Shown: positions 26,019 to 32,912 of the stretch, piece by piece
Layout of the letters: every line of letters begins with the position of its first letter
How positions within the stretch are numbered: position 1 is the first letter of the stretch
Assembly (NCBI RefSeq): GCF_000716435.1
Contig: NZ_JNWO01000022.1
Coordinates: 1 to 64,000, forward strand
Reading direction: 5' to 3'
From: Streptomyces xylophagus
Lineage (GTDB): Bacteria; Actinomycetota; Actinomycetes; Streptomycetales; Streptomycetaceae
DNA length: 64,000 bases
Program-made: the position numbers and the translations under genes
Notes under the pieces: generated by a model
What the model was told of the DNA's origin: nothing
The model's input: only the letters and a program-made list of their open reading frames with translations
Database searches by the model: none

Positions 26019-26495
26019 GTGACGCGGGGGGATGCGTCTGCAACGCTGCGCAGTGTGGACGTCTCTCTACTCAGGGCCGAGGACTATGCGTCCGCCGATC
26101 GTGCCCAACGGCTGCTTGCAGGCTCGTTCGGTTGCTCCCCTACTCTCTTCCGTCAGATGAGGTCCTGGCAGGACTTCGTCGTCGGCGTTGAGGCAGGCTT
26201 CGATACGACATGGATCTGGGAATACCACAGCGGTCTCAGCTGCCGTGATTGGCTGGACGAGGCACTGCCTCTGCTCACTCCCACGCTGCGGGCGCTGTGT
26301 CAGCCCGTGATTGAGAGGTGGGATGCCCGGTATCTCGCGGCGACAGGGCTGATCAAACCGCAGGGCCCTCAGACCAGCCGGTCGCCGACGCAGGGCAGGT
26401 GGTGGCACGACCGCTTCCCGCTGCTGATCGACCACGACGAGGAGATCCCGTTGCCGCTGTCCTGGTCGCCGGAGCCCAGGAGTCATACCGAGTGA
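26019..26495 (+). CDS. Hypothetical protein (158 aa)
   Basis: A 158-residue soluble protein with no signal or membrane segment, Trp- and acidic-rich: MRSWQDFVVGVEAG, TTWIWEYHSGLSCRDWLDEALPLL, ERWDARYLAATG. The start at GTG 26019 lacks a strong ribosome binding site, so the true start may be slightly downstream. I recognise no family. It ends just before the IS1380-like element and is preceded by a strong dyad. It is plausibly real by codon bias, but its function is unknown. Confidence 0.5.
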   Translation: MTRGDASATLRSVDVSLLRAEDYASADRAQRLLAGSFGCSPTLFRQMRSWQDFVVGVEAGFDTTWIWEYHSGLSCRDWLDEALPLLTPTLRALCQPVIERWDARYLAATGLIKPQGPQTSRSPTQGRWWHDRFPLLIDHDEEIPLPLSWSPEPRSHTE

Positions 26496-26539
26496 CACGC
26501 TGCCGGGACCGGGGTTGTCCGACCCTTGATCAAATAGAT

Positions 26540-26611
26540 GGAGAGTGCCGCTGAACTGCAACGATGGGACTTGTTTAGGGTCCTGTCAGCTGCACGGAAG
26601 TAGCACTCTCC
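26540..26611 (+). promoter_or_regulatory. Hairpin in the transposase leader
   Basis: GGAGAGTGC (26540-26548) pairs exactly with GCACTCTCC (26603-26611), which ends 2 nt before the transposase GTG at 26614. Readthrough mRNA entering the IS would hide the start region, a known kind of safeguard against external activation. Confidence 0.5.
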
Positions 26612-26613
26612 AG

Positions 26614-27989
26614 GTGAGCAAGCGTATCGGGTCGTACCCTCTTGTCCGCGTCCAGGGCAACGGGGGCGGGGTGGTCTCGCATGCTGGTGGGGTACTGCTG
26701 GTGGAAACGCTCCGCAAGACGGGACTGGACACGGCGATATCGGCGGCGCTGGCGCCGTGGCGCAAGTCCCGGGCGGTGCACAACCCGGACAAGGTGCTGC
26801 TGGACCTCGCGCTGGCGGTGGCGATGGGCGGGGACTGCCTGGCGGACGTGGCTGTACTGCGGGCCGAACCCGGCCTGTTCGGGCAGGTGGCCTCCGATCC
26901 CACCGTCTCCAGACTCGTGCACACCCTGGCCGGGGCCGGTCCCCGCGCGCTGACCGCAATCCGCCGGGCCAGGGCCGAAGTCCGCGAGCGGGTGTGGGGG
27001 TTGGCCGGCGTCGATGCCCCCGGCGCGAACGGGCAAGTGATCGTGGACGTCGACGGGGTGCTGGTCCTGGCACACTCCGAGAAGCAGGACGCGACCGCGA
27101 CGTGGAAGCGTACCTTCGGGCATCATCCGCTGGTCGCGTTCGTCGACCACGGCCCGGACGGGTCCGGGGAGCCGGTGGCCGCCTTGCTGCGGCCCGGCAA
27201 TGCGGGCAGCAATACCGCGGCCGACCACATCACCACCACGAAGCTGGCGCTGGCCCAACTGCCCAAGCAGTACCGCCGGGGCCGCTCGACCCTGATCCGA
27301 ACCGATTCCGCAGGCGGCACCCACGAGTTCCTGAACTGGCTCACCGCGCGAGGCCGGTGGCTGTCCTATTCGGTCGGGATGACCATCACCGACGCCGTCC
27401 ATCACGCCGTGCTGCAGGTCCCGGACTCGGCCTGGTGCCCGGCTGTCCAACCCGACGACCAGGTCCGCGACGGTGCCTGGGTCGCCGAGCTGGCCGGTGA
27501 CGTTCTGAAGGCCTGGCCGAACGGGATGGGGCTTATCGTCCGCAAAGAACGCCCGCACCCCGGTGCGCAGTTGCGGTTCACCGATGCCGACGGCATGCGT
27601 TTGACGTGCTTCGCGACCAACACCACCGGCGCCACGATCGCCGCCCTGGAACTGCGGCACCGCCAGCGCGCCCGAGCCGAGGACCGCATCCGTGCCGCCC
27701 GCTCCACCGGACTGCGTAACCTTCCCCTGCGCCACACGGCGAGCAACCAGCTCTGGCTGGAGATCGTCCAGCTCGCCCTGGACCTGCTCGCTGGATGCCG
27801 ATGCTCGCCCTGACCGGCCAAGCCCGCCGCTGGGAACCCAAAAAGCTCCGCCTCAGACTGTTCTCAGCAGCCGCCCGCCTCGTCACCACCGGCCGTCGGC
27901 ACATCCTCCGCCTCGATCGCCACTGGCCCTGGACCAGCACGATCACCAGCGCCGTCACCCGGTTGCAAGCCCTACCGAACCCCGACTGA
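26614..27989 (+). pseudogene. IS1380-family transposase, frameshifted
   Basis: A DDE transposase of the IS1380 family. The intact part (26614-27813, 399 residues) has VDVDGVLVLAHSEK, IRTDSAGGTHEFL and LIVRKERPHPG around the expected acidic residues. After DLLA the frame is lost at 27792, where GCTGGATG appears in place of an expected GCTTGGATG. The missing C-terminus (WMPMLALTGQARRWEPKKLR and on) continues in the next frame to 27989. One missing T explains this: a real mutation or an assembly error. No slippery heptamer is present, so programmed frameshifting is unlikely. The start is GTG 26614; a further in-frame GTG exists at 26545. Confidence 0.85.
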
Positions 27990-28120
27990 CCAGCAGGACC
28001 AGCCCATCCCGACAAGCACCCGAATGCCTCCGGACCCGTGGAACCCGGCGCCCGCCCGCCACGACAGGCGGGTCACTGGCCTGCCCATCCCCAGAACGAC
28101 CTGATACCCGGCAAGCAAAA

Positions 28121-28147
28121 AGCCCCCGTCAACGTCCAACGAGGGCT
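28121..28147 (-). terminator. Minus-strand intrinsic terminator without an upstream gene
   Basis: On the minus strand AGCCCTCGT and ACGGGGGCT pair (8 of 9) and are followed by a TTTTT run, a canonical terminator. No minus-strand gene lies upstream, so it appears to be left from a lost gene, or it acts on antisense transcription from the XRE promoter region. Confidence 0.5.
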
Positions 28148-28186
28148 CATGCAAGATCGAGGCTAGATGTCCAACGGAGGGGACGG

Positions 28187-28945
28187 ATGTCCAACGATCG
28201 TTTGCGATCAGCCCTGTTGGCGCGAGGCATGACCGTCCAGAGCCTCGCTGAGGAGATCAAGGTCAACCCGAAGACCGTTGAGCGCTGGATCACGCAAGGC
28301 AAACCGCCGTACCGGCGGCATCAGTACGCAACGGCGGCAGCGCTCAAGGTCGACGTGACGATGCTGTGGGACGACGACCGCAATGCCGAGAGTGCAGCGG
28401 ATCTGTCGAAGGCCGAGATCGTCACTGTCTACCCGCATCGTCACACGGTGCCGTCGGACCTATGGCGCGAGATGTGTGAGCGCGCCACGGAGCGCATCGA
28501 CATCCTCGTGTACGCCGGCATTTACCTGGCCGAGGATCCTCGCTTCTTCCCGACGCTGAAGGAGAAGGCTGAGAGCGGCGTCCGCATCCGAGTACTCATG
28601 GGCGATCCAGAGTGCGAAGCCGTCATACGACGTGGCGTCGATGAAGGGCATCGCATCATGGGCGGCAAGATCCGCAATGCGCTGGTCAACTACCGCCCGC
28701 TGTTCACCAGCCACCCCGAGATTGCTTTCCGCCTGCACGACACCGTGCTCTACAACTCGATCTACTGCGCTGATGACGAGATGTTGGCCAACACGCACGT
28801 GTACGGCATCGGCGCCTACATGGCGCCCGTGTTTCACCTGCGGAGGCTCCCCGGAGGCGGTCTGTTCGACACTTTCGCCAATAGCGTTCAGCAGACCTGG
28901 GAAGGCGCGAGGCCAGTGACCGAACACGACATCGCGGGAGCTTGA
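28187..28945 (+). CDS. XRE-family HTH protein with C-terminal DUF5919-like domain
   Basis: A 252-residue regulator. The N-terminal helix-turn-helix (about 5-60: LLARGMTVQSLAEEIKVNPK then TVERWITQG) is followed by a domain of about 180 residues (IDILVYAGIYL ... VRIRVLMGDPE ... HDTVLYNSIYCADDEMLANTH). This matches, from memory, the DUF5919 type distantly like phospholipase-D folds; the HxK-type residues are degenerate. ATG 28187 has GGAGGGG 5 nt upstream. The 11-bp sequence GATGTCCAACG occurs twice, at 28166 and 28186, and could be an autoregulatory site. The Nudix gene follows with 2 bp between stop and ATG, so the two are co-translated. This cassette is familiar from Streptomyces integrative elements. 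Confidence 0.78.
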   Translation: MSNDRLRSALLARGMTVQSLAEEIKVNPKTVERWITQGKPPYRRHQYATAAALKVDVTMLWDDDRNAESAADLSKAEIVTVYPHRHTVPSDLWREMCERATERIDILVYAGIYLAEDPRFFPTLKEKAESGVRIRVLMGDPECEAVIRRGVDEGHRIMGGKIRNALVNYRPLFTSHPEIAFRLHDTVLYNSIYCADDEMLANTHVYGIGAYMAPVFHLRRLPGGGLFDTFANSVQQTWEGARPVTEHDIAGA

Positions 28946-28947
28946 GC

Positions 28948-29421
28948 ATGGGACGCATCGACTACTTGCACGATCCGGACGCCCCGCCGGCCAACTCGGT
29001 TGTGCCCTCGGTCGTGGCGTTCGTCCAGAACGACGCGGGTCAGGTGCTCATGATTCAGCGCTCCGACAACGGACGTTGGGCGCTACCCGGCGGTGGCCAC
29101 GACGTCGGCGAGTCGATTAGTGACACGGTGATCCGTGAGGTCTGGGAAGAGACGGGGATCAAGGCCGAAGTCCTCGACCTGTCCGGCATCTACACAGACC
29201 CTGGGCACGTCATGCAGTACGACGATGGAGAGATCCGCCAGCAGTTCAGCATCTGCTTCCGGGCGCGGCCTGTCGGCGGCGAGCTGCGTACGAGCAACGA
29301 GACGACGCAGGTCCGTTGGGCTGACCCAACGGACCTGCGGGAGCTGGACGTCCACCCCACGATGCGGCTCCGTATCGAGCACGCCATGGACCAAACGCGT
29401 ACCGCTCCCTACATCGGCTGA
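28948..29421 (+). CDS. Nudix hydrolase
   Basis: A 157-residue hydrolase of nucleoside diphosphate-linked compounds. The Nudix box is complete: GGGHDVGESISDTVIREVWE followed by ETGI (G-x5-E-x7-REVxEExGI type), so it should bind Mg2+ and be active. ATG 28948 was chosen with GGGAG 7 nt upstream, directly after the XRE stop. In the pSAM2 family of actinomycete integrative elements a Nudix protein (Pif) blocks redundant conjugation. A similar immunity role is possible here but unproven, since no transfer genes remain. Its end overlaps the convergent GntR/HD gene by 13 bp. Confidence 0.88.
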   Translation: MGRIDYLHDPDAPPANSVVPSVVAFVQNDAGQVLMIQRSDNGRWALPGGGHDVGESISDTVIREVWEETGIKAEVLDLSGIYTDPGHVMQYDDGEIRQQFSICFRARPVGGELRTSNETTQVRWADPTDLRELDVHPTMRLRIEHAMDQTRTAPYIG

Positions 29422-30440
29422 CGCTTCGCGGCGGCGACGCGTTCGAAGACGCGAGACGTGCAGCCGAGGATCTCGGGTTCGGCCCGCCGGATGAACTTAC
29501 CGATCAGACTGTCCGGCCCGTACCGTCCGGTGATCTCGTTGATTCGGTCGATCGGGTTCGTGGGAATCCCGTCCGGTGTGGTGTTCATGTCGCAGTAGCA
29601 GAGCGCGTCGTTCAGGTCCGCACTCTCGCGCGGGAACTCGCCCTCCAACTCCTCACGCAGGCCGCGCGCATCGGCCTCCAGCCAGGAACAGGAGTGATGG
29701 GCGACCAGGTTGATGACCCGCGCATCTGCGTCGGCCACCTCCCGGAGGTAGCGCGCACCGTCCAGCGGGTGAAAGCCCGTCTTGGCCAACTTCGGCGCGT
29801 AGCCGATGTCGTGCAGCACCGCTGCGGCCTCCAACAGGTCCGCGTTCTGGCCAAGAATGAGGGCGATCGTACGTGCCCTCTCGGCAACTCCCAGGCAGTG
29901 CTCCCAGCGCCGGGGCAGCGGCTCGGCGAGCAGGGACTCAGCCAGGGGATAGGCCCACTCCGTCAACGTCGGCAACCTACAAACGCTCCTCTCGCGTTGG
30001 CACAGCGCGGACGGTCCGCACCCTGCCTTGTCCTCCCCCCCCGCCAGCACGCCGGCGGTCTCCAACTTCTCCAGCGCTTTGGTCACCGTGGGACGCGAGA
30101 CCCCGAACTGTTCGGCCAGCGAGGAGGCACTCGGGAACGCTGCCCCCGGTTCAAGCCCGTCAGCCGTGATGATGTCTGCGATCTGCTGTTCAAGCGGACG
30201 CCGGTCGATTGGTGCACCTGCGCGCACGACGCGCCACCGTTCGCCCGGCGCTGGCTCGGCCAGACCTTCCTGCCGTAGTACGCCGAACGCACGAAGGGCG
30301 ACCCCACGTGAGACCTTGTGGTCGCGCATGACCTCAGCCAGAGACCGAAGCTCCGCCATGTCTGGGTCAGCCAAGATTCGAGCCTTCACTGCGTCCGCGA
30401 CCTTCAGGAAGGTCCCCCGTGGACTGGACTGTTGAGACAC
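29409..30440 (-). CDS. GntR-type regulator fused to an HD phosphohydrolase domain
   Basis: A 343-residue protein with two winged-helix segments (about 10-70, LAEVMRDHKVSRGVALRAFG; about 78-140, ASSLAEQFGVSRPTVTKALE) followed by an HD domain (about 165-290). The metal motif is AAAVLHDIGY, with upstream WEHCLGVAERA and downstream VAHHS. HD domains hydrolyse phosphoesters of nucleotides, so the protein may couple nucleotide sensing or degradation to DNA binding. GTG 30440 is preferred over a TTG further upstream. It sits tail-to-tail with the Nudix gene, and the cassette may act jointly on nucleotides. Whether the HD domain is catalytic here is unknown. Confidence 0.8.
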   Translation of the reverse strand: MSQQSSPRGTFLKVADAVKARILADPDMAELRSLAEVMRDHKVSRGVALRAFGVLRQEGLAEPAPGERWRVVRAGAPIDRRPLEQQIADIITADGLEPGAAFPSASSLAEQFGVSRPTVTKALEKLETAGVLAGGEDKAGCGPSALCQRERSVCRLPTLTEWAYPLAESLLAEPLPRRWEHCLGVAERARTIALILGQNADLLEAAAVLHDIGYAPKLAKTGFHPLDGARYLREVADADARVINLVAHHSCSWLEADARGLREELEGEFPRESADLNDALCYCDMNTTPDGIPTNPIDRINEITGRYGPDSLIGKFIRRAEPEILGCTSRVFERVAAAKRQPM

Positions 30441-30592
30441 CCGCTCCCACCTCTGTTCGCCGGTTTCAATCTTCCCATGTCGGCGCGGAGGTGCGATGGG
30501 CCCCAACCACTCTTCGAGCTCCGCTTGTTGCCGAGTGTCACGAGACTGTCACAGCGCAAGATGCGAGAGTTTGTCGATCACCGTAAACCGCC

Positions 30593-31228
30593 ATGCTTTG
30601 CGACATGTCAAGCTTCCAGCAGCGGATACGGGATGTATGGCGGTTCCTGACGGGAACTGCCGTCCGCAAGGTGACCACGGCGGTAGTCGCTGTCCTGTTG
30701 GGGGGTAGCACGCTCGCAGTAAATTGGCAGACCCTTTTCCCCGAGACGGGTAAGCCGGATAGATCGATTACGCTCGATACACCTAAAGATAGCTCAACCA
30801 TCCCTCGCTGTGTCGAATTCGTTTCGGGTCATGGAATCATCCCGAAAGGAAAACACCTCTGGGTCGCTCTCATGACTGGATCAAGCGCAGAAGGGGAGAA
30901 GCGCATCACTCTCGTGGGCAAGGGTGAGGCTGTACAAACGAGCATGAGGGGGAGTGGCCAGTGGAAGGCCGTCCAGGTCAACGTCGGGGGTGCTACACGG
31001 ATCAATTACCATTACCGGCTGTTCGCAATCCTTCTGTCCGACGAGGTTAATTCGATAGTAGTAAATTCGGCCGTCAATGTGACTGACTACGATAAGAAGG
31101 TAACTCCCGCCCCCGGAGAGGCGAGGTGGCGGATCGAGTATGCGGACCTACCCGGCAAGCGATCGGATCCTGTAGAAGTAATTCGAAATGGCAAAGACGA
31201 GAAGGTGTGCGAGCCGAGGTCCTCGTGA
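30593..31228 (+). CDS. Hypothetical protein with one membrane segment
   Basis: A 211-residue protein. A cytoplasmic N-terminus of about 25 residues is followed by a single hydrophobic segment (VTTAVVAVLLGGSTLAVNW) and an extracytoplasmic beta-rich domain (RCVEFVSGHGIIPKGKHLWVALM, MRGSGQWKAVQVNVGG). The outer domain resembles carbohydrate-binding-like beta-sandwich modules, but I cannot name a family. Codons such as ATA, AAT and GTA make it clearly AT-richer than the core genome, a sign of recent transfer. The start is ATG 30593 or ATG 30605; neither has a good ribosome binding site. It is convergent with the four-helix membrane protein gene at 31357. Confidence 0.6.
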   Translation: MLCDMSSFQQRIRDVWRFLTGTAVRKVTTAVVAVLLGGSTLAVNWQTLFPETGKPDRSITLDTPKDSSTIPRCVEFVSGHGIIPKGKHLWVALMTGSSAEGEKRITLVGKGEAVQTSMRGSGQWKAVQVNVGGATRINYHYRLFAILLSDEVNSIVVNSAVNVTDYDKKVTPAPGEARWRIEYADLPGKRSDPVEVIRNGKDEKVCEPRSS

Positions 31229-31356
31229 TGTTCCCTGCAAGCGACGGCCTTGGGGATGCTGGACTGAGCAAGGAAGCTCTCCCGCCTTGGGGGGGGCAAC
31301 TCGGACTGCCGAGTAAATCAGTATTCTTGCCTCAAGCGGCTTGGGTAGATGGGAAC

Positions 31357-32394
31357 TCAACCACCGCGAATTTTGCTCAATATATCAATGAATTGGTGCG
31401 CTCTGCGCCCGTAAAGAAGAGTGAGGATAGCAACGCCGCACCCTCCGATAACATAAGTGTCGGCGCCCTCGGGGAGGTTGAGAAGCCCAACCCCCACGCC
31501 AGATGCGGCTACTAGGATTGCGGCTGTTGCGAGCCGAAAAGGTTCCCAATCGCGTGCCGGCGTAAGGTTCTCGTCTATATTTTCAGGATCGAGAAGTGCG
31601 CCAATTCGTCCGTCAGTGGCTCTCTCTGATATTTTCACGAGTAGGTGCGCCAGTTCGATCAAGGCAGCGTCAGCTTCGCTGTCTATGCGAGCCTCGGCCG
31701 AGCGGAGAGCGGCTACAACAAGGCCAGCGTGAAGCCTCAGTTGATGGTTTCGATGTGATCGCGCAGGCAAGTGTCCGCTAGTGCGGCGCAGCCTCATGAT
31801 GGCGGCCTCCACTGGTCTCAACGCTTCCGCTAGGTGAAGCAGGGTGCGAGGTCGATTTCTCCAATTGGTCGCGTGAGCCTTGGCGCATGCGGAAATTGCT
31901 CGTGCTGCGCAATTTGCTACGTCGTATCGGCGTCGCATGCGTGTCGTCCTAGAGAGCGACCATCTCAGTCCCATGATTGTTTCAAAAGCGAAAAAGGGTG
32001 GCGCCAGAAGGAAGATGGTAAAAAACAAGGCGATAGCAATTGCCAATATAGTGGGTGGAACTAGGCTGCCAATCGCGTCGTTGAAATGACTGCCACGAAC
32101 TGATTCCCAGTCGCGGCGGGGTTCATTGGTGAAATTCGAGTACGTATCACGCATGTCCCCTGTGGCTATCTCGTGTATCAATGCGTCGCACCACGTGGAA
32201 GCGAAGAAGGCCCATCCGATCGATATGAGTGGGACTGTAATTCTTCCCAGTGTGCAGGTCCGCAGGGCTACTCTGACCCGCAGGGAAGGGCGTGGCGCCC
32301 TCAGGGTGAGAAGGTCGCTCTCCAGGCTCTCGATGACCTTGTCCCCTGCTTCGCGGCGCTTCCGCCGCACTTGCCGTCGCGTCGCCGCTATCAC
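31357..32394 (-). CDS. Hypothetical four-helix membrane protein
   Basis: A 345-residue protein with two transmembrane helices near residues 50-70 and 108-140 (SLVPPTILAIAIALFFTIFL), a soluble helical middle region of about 140 residues rich in Arg and Ala, and two more helices near the C-terminus (FRLATAAILVAASGVGVGLL; YVIGGCGVAILTLLYG). The layout resembles anchored effectors or sensors seen in defence islands, but no domain is recognised. Codon usage is less GC-biased than neighbours outside the island. The start is GTG 32394 with a weak upstream site. It lies between the convergent 30593 gene and an unannotated gap. Confidence 0.6.
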   Translation of the reverse strand: MIAATRRQVRRKRREAGDKVIESLESDLLTLRAPRPSLRVRVALRTCTLGRITVPLISIGWAFFASTWCDALIHEIATGDMRDTYSNFTNEPRRDWESVRGSHFNDAIGSLVPPTILAIAIALFFTIFLLAPPFFAFETIMGLRWSLSRTTRMRRRYDVANCAARAISACAKAHATNWRNRPRTLLHLAEALRPVEAAIMRLRRTSGHLPARSHRNHQLRLHAGLVVAALRSAEARIDSEADAALIELAHLLVKISERATDGRIGALLDPENIDENLTPARDWEPFRLATAAILVAASGVGVGLLNLPEGADTYVIGGCGVAILTLLYGRRAHQFIDILSKIRGG

Positions 32395-32912
32395 CGTCAG
32401 ATCATGACAGTCGTGCCTTGAGCTTCGGGTCGGATTGGAAGTAACGGGTGAAGTCGGCCTCTTGGTCAGGGAAGCAGGCGACTGCCGTCGATTCTCGGTG
32501 TGTGGGTGTCCGTGTACGGCATGCGCAGCTCCGTGTTGCCGACCTACCGCAGCCGCCGGGTGCCCGCTCGGCGTCAGCGGATGATCGCACGGGAGGCATC
32601 TTCCAGGCCCCCCGAGTTGAGTTGACGAAGGAGAAGTGGCTGGTCAGCAGCGGATGAGTCAGCCCGCTGTAAATCTGCCTGTCAAACCTCCGCGTCTGGC
32701 GGTGTTGGCGTACTCGTCGACGCCGCGTATGCGCCGGTTGGCGAGTCGCCAAGGCTGGGCACATGGGCAGGGAGTGTTCCTAGTCCCGCCCAGCGTTGGG
32801 ACCGGCGGCCGCTTCGCTGCTCAAGTGCATGGCGTCGCCGAGATGCGTGTGACCGACGGTACCCCCCCCGGTCTGCGACATGTCGGTGTCGTCCATGCCT
32901 GGTGATGGGCTG
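32395..32912. other. Gap of about 520 bp with no confident gene
   Basis: Short frames exist on both strands but none has a ribosome binding site together with a consistent codon bias or known domain. It may hold promoter sequence for the 31357 gene and remnants. Confidence 0.4.

Larger units (their letters stand above)
26522..28164 (+). mobile_element. IS1380-family insertion sequence (approximate limits)
   Basis: It holds one transposase gene, frameshifted near its end. The limits are tentative: ACCCTTGATC at 26522 and the complement of AGCCTCGATC at 28155-28164 match at 8 of 10 positions as imperfect terminal inverted repeats. No target-site duplication is visible, so the ends could be wrong by tens of bases. 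Confidence 0.55.

Noticed and set aside
27781-27813. Programmed frameshift in the transposase
   Set aside because: No slippery heptamer precedes the shift and single-frame transposases are the rule in this family as far as I know.
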